Shown one piece after another: positions 46,796 to 55,607 of a stretch of 64,000 nt of DNA; the first letter of the stretch is position 1, and every line of letters begins with the position of its first letter. Both the position numbers and the translations under genes were made by a program. The notes beneath the pieces are model-generated. The model saw nothing but the letters and a program-made list of their open reading frames with translations. It was not told the origin of the DNA and did not search any database. The DNA is from Legionella genomosp. 1 (GTDB lineage Bacteria > Pseudomonadota > Gammaproteobacteria > Legionellales > Legionellaceae), in assembly GCA_945878975.1 (NCBI GenBank), contig CAMCUM010000004.1:28280-92279 (forward strand). The letters run 5' to 3'.

Positions 46796-47496
46796 AACCT
46801 ACCATTTTACTGATCAGTTGTGAGCATGGGAGCAATAAAGTCCCCAAAAAATATGCTCCTTTATTCCAGACCAAAGAATTAGTCTTAAAAACACCTCATG
46901 CCTACGACCTTGGGGCAAGTCATATCGTAAAACATCTGCACAAAGCATTGGATTGTGATTTGGTACAAACCAAAGTTACCCGTTTATTGATTGATAGTAA
47001 CCACGGGCCGCATCATGCTCGTTGTTTTTCTAAATTTAGTAAAAAACTTTCCACTGTCGAAAAAAACAAACTAATCAAAACCTACTACGAACCATTTCAT
47101 CACGAATTACAAGAGAAAATTGCTACGCATATTGCACAAGGTCAGCAAGTACTCCATCTGTCTCTTTACACCTTTACACCTATTTTAAAAGGATTATTTC
47201 TAAATACCGGTATCGGACTTCTATACAATGCACACCGACATGCAGAAAAAGAAGTCGCAAGAATCATTCATGGTTTACTGCAACACAGTACACCAGCCTA
47301 CAAAGTTCGCCACAACTATCCGTTTTTAGGCACCAACGACTTCGTACTCAACACTTTCAGAAACCAATTCTCAGAAAAAGAATATTTAGGCATCAAATTA
47401 GGCATAAACCAAGTGTTAATCAGCAATTCGCATGAACTGCACAATGTGTGTGACGTGCTGGAGCACGCTTTGCGTGAATTATTAGTCTTATTGTAG
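46792..47496 (+). CDS. N-formylglutamate amidohydrolase family protein
   Basis: A 234-aa member of the FGase (HutG-like) family: SCEHGSNKVP near the N-terminus with the predicted zinc ligands, KVTRLLIDSNHGPHH with the conserved Arg and Asn, and LHLSLYTFTPIL in the middle. True hutG function is unlikely since no other his-degradation gene is present; members of this subgroup are often annotated only by family. Cotranscribed with the BON protein. Confidence 0.85.
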   Translation: MKPTILLISCEHGSNKVPKKYAPLFQTKELVLKTPHAYDLGASHIVKHLHKALDCDLVQTKVTRLLIDSNHGPHHARCFSKFSKKLSTVEKNKLIKTYYEPFHHELQEKIATHIAQGQQVLHLSLYTFTPILKGLFLNTGIGLLYNAHRHAEKEVARIIHGLLQHSTPAYKVRHNYPFLGTNDFVLNTFRNQFSEKEYLGIKLGINQVLISNSHELHNVCDVLEHALRELLVLL

Positions 47497-47661
47497 GTTC
47501 CATTGTAGCGCTGCGCACGACTGTTCAGTCGAACCACCATGGCGAAAATTAAGAAAAAATCCGTCTTTGCGCGTGCTGCGAAGCAATTGTAAGTTTGAAT
47601 AGTTGAATGAGCTGCGTAAGCACCCTCGCTTACAATCGTAAACAATAATTTCGACGCTGAA

Positions 47662-47697
47662 ATGGAATTTTATAATAATTTTATAGGAATTGATATT
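47662..47697 (+). pseudogene. IS110-family transposase, first codons
   Basis: Twelve codons beginning ATG at 47662 read MEFYNNFIGIDI, matching the start of IS110-type DEDD transposases (FIGIDxSK, with the first catalytic Asp). The frame then runs into the palindromic element. The upstream 47497-47661 stretch carries only short REP-like inverted sequences. Confidence 0.5.
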
Positions 47698-47877
47698 AGA
47701 CCTCTTTCTAAACTCTTTGTACACGACAAAAAATGATGTTGTCTTTCCCGCGAAGTCGGGAATCCATTTTGGGTGTGGCATGATACCGCTGCCAGCGTGG
47801 ATCACCGCCTTCTCGGGGACTACAAATTTTAAGCACTTTATTTTTTGTCGTGTACAAAGAGTTTAGAAAGAGGTCTA
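47697..47877. mobile_element. 181-bp MITE-like element, family C, with perfect 38-bp ends
   Basis: The 38 bases at 47697-47734 (beginning TAGACCTCTTTCTAAACTC) are perfectly inverted at 47840-47877. The core contains CGCGAAGTCGGGAATCC and no usable ORF. It separates the first 12 codons of an IS110 transposase from its C-terminal third, and about two thirds of the transposase is missing at the junction. Confidence 0.8.
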
Positions 47878-48224
47878 TTGGAGAGACAACAGCTAATCAT
47901 TTACGGGTTTTACTACCGGAGTTGGGCTCTCTTAATCGCAAACAAATTGCCTCTTTAACTGGTTTGGCTCCTATTGCAAATGATAGCGGGTTATATCAAG
48001 GATACAGAGCAACAGGACATGGAAGAGCAGGTATGAAACCCACCTTGTTTATGGCCGCAATGGCGGTTAGAAATTCGAACGCTTGGTTAAAAAGTTTTTA
48101 TAATCAGTTAGTTGAAGCCGGCAAGAAGAAGATAGTAGCATTAGCTGCGCTGATGCGTAAAATTATTGTTATTGCGAATGCTAGAGTTAGAGACTTTGAA
48201 TCAGCGACTTTGTCAAACATTTAG
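47878..48224 (+). pseudogene. IS110-family transposase, C-terminal remnant
   Basis: The frame reads the Transposase_20 (IS116/IS110/IS902) domain: IGETTANHLRVLLPELG, LNRKQIASLTGLAP, GHGRAGMKPTLFMAAMAV and the end AALMRKIIVIANARVRD. The open frame extends back to 47850 inside the palindromic element but that part is not transposase. The DEDD catalytic domain is gone, so it cannot transpose. Confidence 0.85.
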
Positions 48225-48247
48225 CCAATAAAAAATGATTTAAAAAA

Positions 48248-48407
48248 CTCGAGTTTAGCCATTTTTAAAAAGGAACTAAATTTATCGTCATTGCGAACGT
48301 AGTGAAGCAACCCAGTACAGCTATTCAACGAAGCATCGATCTGGGTTGCTTCGCTGACGCTCGAAATGACTGATTTTTGTACCAAATTATAAAAGCGGCT
48401 AAGTCGA
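48248..48407. repeat. Family B element enclosing a GTCATTGCGA palindrome
   Basis: CTCGAGTTTAGCCATTTTTA (48248-48267) and AAAAGCGGCTAAGTCGA (48391-48407) are family B ends. Between them, CGTCATTGCGAACGTAGTGA (48286 on) pairs with TTCGCTGACGCTCGAAATGAC (to 48370), a widespread intergenic palindrome. This looks like one repeat nested in another. From 48408 to 48529 I see only part of a similar half-site. Confidence 0.55.
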
Positions 48408-48529
48408 AAAAAAATCGCTGAGACATAGTTGATCCAAAGCTCAAAGCACAGTAATCTGGATTGATTCGCGATGCTCGCAAAAACGGACTTTACGATCTGA
48501 AACAGGTTATTAAGCCAACGTCCAACCTA

Positions 48530-48964
48530 CTAACATCTAGAACAAACACCATAAATATTCAGCGCATGACCTGTCATTTTAAATTGTGCTTTGCTGGCAA
48601 TTTTCTGTTGACGATTTTCAATGATTTCATCTAAAAACTCTTCTACGTGACCGCATTTTACACAAACCAAATGATCATGATGCGCGCCTTGACGCAATTC
48701 AAATACAGAATAGCCGCCTTCAAAATTATGCCGTTCAATCAATCCCGCTGCTTCAAATTGCGTTAACACTCGGTATACGGTGGCCAAACTGACTTCTTCA
48801 CCCATGGCGACTAACGCTTTATACACATTTTCAGCACTCAAATGATGTTGTTGAGAACATTCAAGAACCTGCAGTATTTTCAAACGCGGGTGCGTAATTT
48901 TTAATCCAACGGATTTTAATTGATTGCCATCTAGCACAATAATATCCTCTCTCAACATTTGCAT
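48530..48964 (-). CDS. fur: Ferric uptake regulator Fur
   Basis: Iron-responsive repressor. Winged-helix N-terminal domain (LKITHPRLKILQVLE, SLATVYRVLTQFEAAGL, RHNFEGGYSVFEL) and metal-binding dimer domain (HHDHLVCVKCGHVEEF). The chain ends with CSRC, keeping a second Cys pair. 144 aa. Divergent from bamE with a 60-bp shared promoter region, the arrangement known from Pseudomonas and Legionella (omlA-fur). Confidence 0.96.
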   Translation of the reverse strand: MQMLREDIIVLDGNQLKSVGLKITHPRLKILQVLECSQQHHLSAENVYKALVAMGEEVSLATVYRVLTQFEAAGLIERHNFEGGYSVFELRQGAHHDHLVCVKCGHVEEFLDEIIENRQQKIASKAQFKMTGHALNIYGVCSRC

Positions 48965-49024
48965 GTTATACTTCGCGCGATCACAATCTGTGGTCCCGAA
49001 TGACCCATACTATAAGGCAAAAAA

Positions 49025-49354
49025 ATGCAAATGAAAACCATTCTTATTTTGATCGGTCTTGTTTTATCATTAACGCATTGCTCTTCTTATGATTTCTCGA
49101 GAAGCAAAGTACAACAAGGCAATATCTTATCCCCTTCTCGCATTGCGCGTTTGAAACTAGGGATGAGTAAATCTGATGCGTCGATTTTGATGGGAACAAG
49201 TTTGACCAGTACCATGTTTAATCTAGACCGCTGGGATTATGCTTACACCTGGCGCCGCGGCTCAGGCCCAAATTTGGTGCGGCATTTGTCGTTATATTTC
49301 TCAGGTGATCGTCTGGTCAAAATAGAGAAAGATATTAGTGCGAAGAAATCGTAG
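49025..49354 (+). CDS. bamE: Outer-membrane assembly lipoprotein BamE
   Basis: Small lipoprotein of the BAM complex. Signal peptide with lipobox ending SLTHC (Cys19), then the SmpA/OmlA fold: LSPSRIARLKLGMSKSD and WDYAYTWRRG. 109 aa. AAGGCA 7 nt before the first ATG; possible -10 TATAAG overlaps the region used by fur. Confidence 0.93.
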   Translation: MQMKTILILIGLVLSLTHCSSYDFSRSKVQQGNILSPSRIARLKLGMSKSDASILMGTSLTSTMFNLDRWDYAYTWRRGSGPNLVRHLSLYFSGDRLVKIEKDISAKKS

Positions 49355-49475
49355 GTGAAATACCGAGCCGCGACTGCAAACTGTTTTGTGAATTCAATCT
49401 GATTTCGCTAACGTGAATGGACGCTAAGGTTTTAAATAAATATGGTAACTGCTCGCCCCATCTCCCAGCCACCGT

Positions 49476-49494
49476 CCCGTGGCTTGTCCACGGG
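49476..49494. repeat. CCCGTGG hairpin in bamE-rnfH spacer
   Basis: CCCGTGG CTTGT CCACGGG stem-loop between two convergent genes, part of a dispersed sequence resembling the core of family A (GGGGCTTGTC). No T run, so not a typical terminator. Nothing else is seen between 49355 and 49578. Confidence 0.4.
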
Positions 49495-49578
49495 ATCCAG
49501 CGATGATGCCAAATTCATGGATCCCTCGCATAAAGCGTGCGAGGTCGTCAAGGGAGATGAGTCGTTACAAAAAAAATA

Positions 49579-49851
49579 TCATTCTTTCGCCCTACGGCGC
49601 CGTTTTTCTTTCGGATCCACGAGCAAGGGTCGATACAATTCCACTCGATCGCCTGCTTTAACCAATGTATCCCAAGTCACACAATGGGCGAAAATTCCCA
49701 CAGCTAAATCAGTCACTTCAGGATAATGCTGCGCAAACCCTGAGTCCTGCAGCAAGTCTCTGACGCTCATGTTTTCAACCCAGGGCTTAGAAAATACTAA
49801 GGGTACCGCGGCAGGCGGTACATACACTAACTCACAGTTTTTTATCGGCAT
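49579..49851 (-). CDS. rnfH: RnfH family (UPF0125) protein
   Basis: Ubiquitin-fold protein of 90 aa: CELVYVPPAAVPLVF, GIFAHCVTWDTLVKAGDRVE and ELYRPLLVDPKEKRRRRA, the last being the family hallmark. The ATG at 49851 overlaps the end of ratA by 20 nt. Sits in the usual ratA-rnfH pair next to bamE. Function unclear; sometimes described as the RatB half of a proposed toxin-antitoxin pair, which is not established. Confidence 0.93.
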   Translation of the reverse strand: MPIKNCELVYVPPAAVPLVFSKPWVENMSVRDLLQDSGFAQHYPEVTDLAVGIFAHCVTWDTLVKAGDRVELYRPLLVDPKEKRRRRAKE

Positions 49852-50278
49852 AAATCTTATCCGCTCGGTCACAAAAAGCATCTACAAGGGTATCGGTCAC
49901 TTGTTCAAAAATCGGAGCTAATAACAGAGAAAACATGCGACCAGCGAAATCAAACTCTAAATACAAAGACACCGTACAGCCGCCTATCTCAGATGTTTCA
50001 TCAAAGCGCCAAAATCCCTCAAAATGACTAAAGGGACCATCTATCAGCCGCATTTCAATCATTTTATTGGCTTGTAATCGATTGCAAGTGGTGAAAGATT
50101 TACTCATCCCTGCCGCGGAGATCACCAACTTGGCTTGGACTTCATCCTCATCTTTATAATGGACAACTCCTGAAGAAAAATAAGGTAAAAAATCAGAATA
50201 GTGCTCAATATCATTAACCAATTGATACATTTGTTCACAAGTATAAGCGACTGAACGTGCTTTTTTGACAATCGTCAT
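49832..50278 (-). CDS. ratA: RatA/COQ10-like START-fold protein
   Basis: Type 2 START-domain protein (Polyketide_cyc2/COQ10 family): VAYTCEQMYQLVNDIEHYSDFLPYF, GPFSHFEGFWRF and VSLYLEFDFAGRMFSLL. 148 aa. E. coli RatA blocks 70S formation in vitro, whereas mitochondrial and Caulobacter relatives bind quinone; either role possible. smpB, its usual divergent neighbour, is absent; instead an esterase gene overlaps its start by 4 nt. Confidence 0.92.
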   Translation of the reverse strand: MTIVKKARSVAYTCEQMYQLVNDIEHYSDFLPYFSSGVVHYKDEDEVQAKLVISAAGMSKSFTTCNRLQANKMIEMRLIDGPFSHFEGFWRFDETSEIGGCTVSLYLEFDFAGRMFSLLLAPIFEQVTDTLVDAFCDRADKIYADKKL

Positions 50279-50952
50279 ATCGTTTCCCCTTGCTTAATAC
50301 CTTGCTGAATTTTAGTTTGCAACCATTGTGCCACATCCCTAATTTCTTCGATACAAATCGTGTGCTCCATGAGATAGTCTTTACAAATAGCATCTGAAAA
50401 TCCCTGAGAACTAACAAAATCAAACGACAATTTGGTCCAAGCCGGCATCACAATGGGATCCGCCAAACCCTTTGCCATAAAAATAGGTAAGGTCAGATGC
50501 TGACTCCCCGAGCATTCTCGTTGCAAAGGTAAATAAGCAGACAACGCTACGATACCGCCCAAGGGACGTTGACTGCGCAAACCAACAAACAATGCCATGG
50601 CACCACCTTGTGAAAAACCGGCCAAGTATATTTGTTGTGGTTGAAACCCTTGATGTATTTGTGCAGCAATGATCTCATCCAAAGCACGCTCAGACTGCAA
50701 GATGCCAGCTTGATCATCTCGATCTTGAAGGGTTAATCCTGTCAAATCATACCAAGCGGGCATTGACATATGATTGTTCAAAGTCACCGGACGCACCGGC
50801 GCATCCACAAAAACATGACGAATAGCCACATCCATGGCTGGAAAAGCATCCACGACCCCACGCATGTCCGCGCCGTTCGCACCAAGACCATGCAACCAAA
50901 TCACACAAGCTTTGGCTGGTTTTTGGGGCTCTATCGTACTAAAATTTAACAC
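50275..50952 (-). CDS. Carboxylesterase/phospholipase, alpha/beta hydrolase
   Basis: A 225-aa acyl-protein-thioesterase/carboxylesterase of the YpfH/EstB type. Motifs: oxyanion loop VIWLHGLGANGADM, nucleophile Ser114 in GFSQGGAM, Asp in KGLADPIVMP and His in MEHTICIEE. No signal peptide, so cytosolic. Coupled to ratA by an ATGA overlap. Substrate not predictable. Confidence 0.9.
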   Translation of the reverse strand: MLNFSTIEPQKPAKACVIWLHGLGANGADMRGVVDAFPAMDVAIRHVFVDAPVRPVTLNNHMSMPAWYDLTGLTLQDRDDQAGILQSERALDEIIAAQIHQGFQPQQIYLAGFSQGGAMALFVGLRSQRPLGGIVALSAYLPLQRECSGSQHLTLPIFMAKGLADPIVMPAWTKLSFDFVSSQGFSDAICKDYLMEHTICIEEIRDVAQWLQTKIQQGIKQGETI

Positions 50953-51179
50953 TACTCATTCCACCCGTAAAAAACCTGTAATTATCGCTAAAAGGCAGGT
51001 AAATGGCAATCACTACTCAGTTATACGTAAAAATACGAGTATTTATCGGACTTAAATAGAAATATGATGCGAAGCAAGGTAGATAGTGCCCATCGTGGAA
51101 AGTTGCTATGCTTCTTTACCCATTATTAAATGAGGCATTACAAAAATAGGTATCGATGTATTTTTTCAGGAGCATGATG

Positions 51180-51441
51180 TTAAATTTTAGTTGGCGCTTT
51201 AATGATGTCATCAGCTATTTTATCCGTTTCTATGACAGCTGTCTCATGCTTTGAACCCGCAGCTGGTCTTGTGCTTATTCCGAACTCAATTAAGTTTTCT
51301 ACCAAAGAAGTTCCAGTTTTATATTTAAGGTAGGAAGTTTATTTGAGGCAATTGATAAATCTGGCCCAGCTCGGTACGAATCAACATTGGTTTGTTTGTT
51401 GGCTACTGCAAATAGTGAAAAAAAAGAGTGCTTACTCTCAT
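51180..51441 (-). pseudogene. Small frameshifted gene with intact promoter
   Basis: Minus strand, ATG at 51439-51441 with AAGGA 8 nt upstream. The frame breaks at a T8 run (51419-51426 region); adding one T lets it continue as SLFAVANKQTNVDSYRAGPD and SIASNKLPTLNIK, then a second break at an A4 run is cured by one A to give TGTSLVENLIEFGIS, KHETAVIETDKIADD and a TAA at 51180-51182. The repaired product is 87 aa with a hydrophobic start (VSTLFFSLFAVA). Family unknown. Both breaks are in homopolymers, so sequencing error, phase variation or true decay are all possible. Confidence 0.5.
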
Positions 51442-51474
51442 GATCTAATTCCTTATAGATTTAAGCTTGGCGGA

Positions 51475-51503
51475 ACAATACAAAACAAACTAAAAATTGT
51501 CAA
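51475..51503 (-). promoter_or_regulatory. Promoter of the frameshifted small gene
   Basis: Minus strand: perfect TTGACA (51498-51503), 17-bp spacer, TATTGT (51475-51480), about 34 nt before the ATG. The rest of 50953-51748 outside this gene holds nothing I recognise. Confidence 0.55.
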
Positions 51504-51689
51504 TTTTTTAATTATGACGCAATTAATTCACATTAAATACTCTCAAATTCTGCGAAACAATCACATTTTCAAGAAATAAATAGAACATCTAAATCGAAAT
51601 CTAATAAATTTATCGTTAGGGCAAAGCGCAACCTACAGCAGGTTGATCCAATTTTAATGCGACAGCACTGCAAGAATGGTTGGCATAGG

Positions 51690-51718
51690 TTGATTGTAGC
51701 CAAACAGTTTCATATACT
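51690..51718 (+). promoter_or_regulatory. Promoter of lptM-dapF
   Basis: TTGATT (51690-51695), 17-bp spacer, TATACT (51713-51718), 31 nt before the lptM ATG. Confidence 0.6.
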
Positions 51719-51748
51719 GTTCTGAAGTCACATTCTCAATTGAGTCCT

Positions 51749-51874
51749 ATGCGTACTCGCATCAAATTCATACTGACCTGCCTTCTCATCCCACTCCTCA
51801 TCAGTGCCTGTGGGCAACGAGGAGAATTATATCTCCCATCAACAACACCTCCTGCTTCACACGGCGCATCATGA
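51749..51874 (+). CDS. lptM: LptM-like small lipoprotein (YifL family)
   Basis: A 41-codon gene directly before dapF, the place of E. coli lptM. It has a signal peptide with lipobox LISAC (Cys21) followed at once by GQRGELYLPS, the short conserved motif of this lipoprotein family, and ends after a Pro/Ser tail. LptM helps oxidative maturation of the LPS translocon LptDE. Its stop overlaps the dapF ATG (ATGA). Very short, but the motif, position and promoter agree. Confidence 0.82.
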   Translation: MRTRIKFILTCLLIPLLISACGQRGELYLPSTTPPASHGAS

Positions 51875-52722
51875 CCCTCGCATTCACCAAAATGCATGGA
51901 TTAGGCAATGATTTTATGGTGATTGATGCCACAGAACGCCCATTGCAATTGAGTCCGCAACAGATTGCTCTTTTGAGCAATCGTCATACCGGAATTGGAT
52001 TTGACCAATGTCTCGTAGTTGAAAAATCTCATACGCCAGAAGTAGATTTCATCTATCGAATTTTCAATGCTGACGGACAAGAAGTAGGTCAATGCGGAAA
52101 TGGCGCACGGTGCTTAGCACGTTTTGTACATGCGCGCGGCTTAAGTACAAAGAAAAAACTCTGTATTCAAACATCCAAAACCATGCTCCAGGTGACGTTA
52201 CATAACGATCACACAGTGACCGTCCATTTCTCACCCCCTAATTTGGCACCCCTTCTCATCCCACTCCAAACCACACAGCAAGCAGAATGGTACGAAGTAA
52301 GCCTCGGACCACAAAGGTATCGTTTGCATGCCATCAGTGTTGGCAATCCACATGCTATCCTCATGGTTGACGCTCATTTGTCTGATAAAGACATCGCCAC
52401 CATTGGCCAACAATTGAGTACCCATCCTTTTTTTCCGGAACAAACTAATGTGGGATTTGTCCAAATCTTAAATCATCAGCACATTCAACTTCGCGTCTAT
52501 GAGCGAGGCTGTGGTGAAACGCTTGCTTGTGGATCCGGCGCCGTGGCCGCTGCTGCCATTTGCAATTTGTATCACAAACTCGCCAAAAACATAACAGTCA
52601 GCCTGCCAGGCGGTGATTTACAAGTCTATTGGCCCGATCCTTCTGGACCCATTGATTTACGTGGTTCAGCAACCTTTGTGTATGAAGGAACGATTCTGGA
52701 GGATGCGCGATGCGGATTATGA
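51871..52722 (+). CDS. dapF: Diaminopimelate epimerase
   Basis: Converts LL- to meso-diaminopimelate for lysine and peptidoglycan. The two catalytic Cys lie in GQCGNGARCLARF and ERGCGETLACGSGA; the start TKMHGLGNDFMVID is typical. 283 aa. Coupled to lptM upstream and overlapping trkA by 13 nt downstream. Confidence 0.96.
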   Translation: MTLAFTKMHGLGNDFMVIDATERPLQLSPQQIALLSNRHTGIGFDQCLVVEKSHTPEVDFIYRIFNADGQEVGQCGNGARCLARFVHARGLSTKKKLCIQTSKTMLQVTLHNDHTVTVHFSPPNLAPLLIPLQTTQQAEWYEVSLGPQRYRLHAISVGNPHAILMVDAHLSDKDIATIGQQLSTHPFFPEQTNVGFVQILNHQHIQLRVYERGCGETLACGSGAVAAAAICNLYHKLAKNITVSLPGGDLQVYWPDPSGPIDLRGSATFVYEGTILEDARCGL

Positions 52723-54086
52723 TTTTGGGAGCAGGTCAGGTAGGTACTACTTTGGCACGCAACCTTGTCAGTGAAAACAACGACATTGTTCTGGTTGATC
52801 TGAATGAAAATTGTTTGAATGATATCCGGTCTCATATAGACATCCAAACCGTCACAGGACATGCCGCCAACCCAAGTACCCTAGTAGAAGCCGGCATCGA
52901 TCAAACTGATTTATTGGTCGCTGTCACCTCCAGTGACGAAACGAATATGATTGCTTGCTTGATTGCTAACAAAGTCTTCGAAATCACCAAAACCATCGCC
53001 AGAATTCGCACTGCGGATTATCACAAATATCCTGAGCTATTTAAGAAAAACTTGATACCAATTCAATCCATCATTTATCCAGCACAAGCCATTATTCACC
53101 ACATTTTACGGATGATCCAATACCCTGATTTCAATCAAATTTTTAATTTCTGTGATGACACCATTTGTCTGGTATCCTTTGAGATCCAACCTCAGGATTG
53201 GGCCAACGGTAAAACAATTGCTGTACTGACAGAACAAATAAAAGAGGCCCATGCAGGCATGGTTACCCTCTTTCATAAAAGAAAAAACATCGCATTCGAC
53301 GATACTTATACTTTAAAAGAGAACGATAAAATCATTTTCATTGCGCATGAAAAAAATCTCCACGCTCTCCTCACGCAGTTAAAGCGCCAAACTAAGCACA
53401 ACCATCGCATTATGATTGCTGGTGGCGGAAAAATCGGAAGTGAACTTGCCCAAATCCTTGAAAAACATTACCAACTAAAATTAATAGAAAAATCACATGA
53501 TTGTGTTGAAAAAAATGCGGCGCAACTGAATAGCACTTTGGTTATTGAAGGGGATGTCTGTGATCGCGAACTATTGCTGAGCGAAAACATTGGGGATATC
53601 GATGTATTTTGTGCGCTGACGGATCATGATGAATCCAATATTATGGCGAGCTTACAAGCTAAATATTTGGGTGCAAAATATGCCATGGCTTTGGTGAACC
53701 ATGAAAATTATTTGGATTTGATTGAAGATAGTGTCATCGACACCGCGTTGTCTCCGCATATGATCACCATCGGCCATATTCTAAGTAAAATCAGACACGG
53801 TAATATGCTCAAAGTACATAGCTTGCAAGAAGAAGAAGTCGAAGCCGTTGAACTCATGATTGAGGGCACAGAGCAAACATCGCCCCTTATTGGCCGACCC
53901 ATTTCTGAAATTGAGTTCCCACCGCACTGTATCATAGCAGGCGTCGTTCGCGGAAAAAAACTGCATCTTGTGAAATCTAATTTGGTATTAGCTGCACAAG
54001 ATCGTATTATTTTACTATTACTAGACAAGCAATATCTCCACCAATTGGAAGATCTATTTGCCGTTAATTTAACCTTTATGAGTTAG
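52710..54086 (+). CDS. trkA: Trk potassium uptake regulatory protein TrkA
   Basis: Cytosolic NAD(H)/ATP-binding regulator of the Trk channel. Two RCK modules: TrkA-N with MILGAGQVGTTLARNL and GGGKIGSELAQIL, each followed by a TrkA-C domain. 458 aa, normal. It overlaps dapF and is followed by trkH after 33 nt, so both subunits are made together. Confidence 0.95.
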   Translation: MRIMILGAGQVGTTLARNLVSENNDIVLVDLNENCLNDIRSHIDIQTVTGHAANPSTLVEAGIDQTDLLVAVTSSDETNMIACLIANKVFEITKTIARIRTADYHKYPELFKKNLIPIQSIIYPAQAIIHHILRMIQYPDFNQIFNFCDDTICLVSFEIQPQDWANGKTIAVLTEQIKEAHAGMVTLFHKRKNIAFDDTYTLKENDKIIFIAHEKNLHALLTQLKRQTKHNHRIMIAGGGKIGSELAQILEKHYQLKLIEKSHDCVEKNAAQLNSTLVIEGDVCDRELLLSENIGDIDVFCALTDHDESNIMASLQAKYLGAKYAMALVNHENYLDLIEDSVIDTALSPHMITIGHILSKIRHGNMLKVHSLQEEEVEAVELMIEGTEQTSPLIGRPISEIEFPPHCIIAGVVRGKKLHLVKSNLVLAAQDRIILLLLDKQYLHQLEDLFAVNLTFMS

Positions 54087-54119
54087 GATCAGGTTATGGC
54101 ATGATCCTTAGGGCCAACT

Positions 54120-55571
54120 ATGCAATATAAAACCATCTGTCGTTTGCTTGGATTATTGCTCATGCTTTATAGTCTCAGCATGCTACCTCCCATCCTCATT
54201 AATTTTATTTTTGACGAAACCCTTTGGTTGCCTTTTGTGTTACCTTTTGCGATCTGTGCAACAACCGGCATCCTATTATGGGCATGCTATCGAGATCATC
54301 GCAGTCTACTAAAAATCCGTGAGGGTTTCCTCATCATAGTGGTCATTTGGTTTGGCATCTCAAGCATTTCTATCTTGCCATTCCTGCTCTATCAAGATTT
54401 GCATCTGAGTGTCACAGATATTGTATTTGAAACAGTCTCAGGTTTAACGACGACAGGTGCTGTCGCCTTCACTAAATTAAATCAAATGCCACATGCCATT
54501 TTGTATTATCGCCAACAATTACAGTTTATAGGTGGAATGGGTATCGTTGTACTGGCTGTGGCTATTTTTCCAGTGTTGGGCATGGGAGGAACGCAATTGT
54601 TTCGAGTAGAAACATCTGGCGCACTGCGCGACAGTAAACTCACCCCCAGAATTACTCAAACAGCCAAAGCATTATGGGGCATTTACTGTTTTCTCACTTT
54701 AGCCTGCGCCGGCTCCTATTGGTTTTGTGGCATGGATTGGTTTTATGCACTAGGGGAAAGCTTTGCTACGGTCTCCACAGGAGGATTTTCCATGCATGAT
54801 GACAGTTTTCTCTATTATCACAGTTTGGCCATCGAAATATTCGCTTGTTTATTCATGCTCATTGGCAGCCTCAATTTTGCCTTACATTTCGTTGCTTTTC
54901 AAAAACGAACCTTAACTCATTATACTCAAGACGAAGAATCTCGCTTTTTTCTGTTCGGCTTTTTAACCATCTCGATATTAACCATTATTGCATTGTTTGC
55001 AAGCCGACATTTTCAACTCAGTCAGGTGCATTGGATTGATTGTCTCTTTATGATCATTTCTATGTCAACAACCACTGGCTTTGCCCTGACACCATTTAAT
55101 AATTGGACAAGTTTTACACCTATATTGATCATTATGGTTTCTTTGATTGGGGGATGTAGCGGTTCCACAACGGGGGGATTAAAAGTATTGCGCTTGTTAC
55201 TCATCGGGAAACAAAGCAAACGCGAATTTATCCGTCTCATCCACCCACAAGCAGTACTCACAGTAAAAATGGACCACAAACCTGTTTCCGAACCTATTTT
55301 GCAGTCTGTCTCTGGCTATGTCAGTCTGTTTTTAGGGGTTTTCGCGCTATTAACCTTAATCTGTATGGCGTTAGGGAATGATTTTATTTCTTCATTTTCT
55401 GGTATAGCAGCCGCGCTAGCCAATTCAGGGGCCGGCATTGGCAGCATTGCAGGCGATTTTTCCAATTTAAATATCGGAACAAAGTGGCTCCTAATTTTCA
55501 GCATGATCTTGGGACGTTTAGAGCTCTATCCTTTTTTTATTCTATTTACTCGTCCCTTCTGGGAAAAATAA
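54120..55571 (+). CDS. trkH: Trk potassium channel subunit TrkH
   Basis: Inner-membrane potassium-translocating subunit of 483 aa with four pore-loop repeats visible: VSGLTTTGAVAF, ATVSTGGFSMHD, SMSTTTGFALTP and AALANSGAGIG, whose Gly residues form the selectivity filter. Partner of the TrkA encoded just upstream. It is convergent with the fatty-acid block. Confidence 0.96.
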   Translation: MQYKTICRLLGLLLMLYSLSMLPPILINFIFDETLWLPFVLPFAICATTGILLWACYRDHRSLLKIREGFLIIVVIWFGISSISILPFLLYQDLHLSVTDIVFETVSGLTTTGAVAFTKLNQMPHAILYYRQQLQFIGGMGIVVLAVAIFPVLGMGGTQLFRVETSGALRDSKLTPRITQTAKALWGIYCFLTLACAGSYWFCGMDWFYALGESFATVSTGGFSMHDDSFLYYHSLAIEIFACLFMLIGSLNFALHFVAFQKRTLTHYTQDEESRFFLFGFLTISILTIIALFASRHFQLSQVHWIDCLFMIISMSTTTGFALTPFNNWTSFTPILIIMVSLIGGCSGSTTGGLKVLRLLLIGKQSKREFIRLIHPQAVLTVKMDHKPVSEPILQSVSGYVSLFLGVFALLTLICMALGNDFISSFSGIAAALANSGAGIGSIAGDFSNLNIGTKWLLIFSMILGRLELYPFFILFTRPFWEK

Positions 55572-55607
55572 TAACATCTACCTCAACCTCGGGGTTTCGC
55601 GTAAGTC

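Noticed and set aside
46792..47496. Histidine degradation gene hutG
   Set aside because: Only the broad N-formylglutamate amidohydrolase family is supported; no hutH, hutU or hutI is nearby.
47488..47850. Open frames inside the 181-bp inverted-repeat element (both strands)
   Set aside because: They consist of the palindrome and flanking repeats, giving near-identical meaningless products on each strand (for example YKEFRKRS).
49579..50278. RatA-RnfH as a toxin-antitoxin pair
   Set aside because: The pair is a conserved core locus with START-fold and ubiquitin-fold products; the toxin-antitoxin role is not established and context is housekeeping.
51343..51579. Plus-strand open frame of 78 codons
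   Set aside because: It is antisense to the small frameshifted gene and its promoter and has no coding features of its own.
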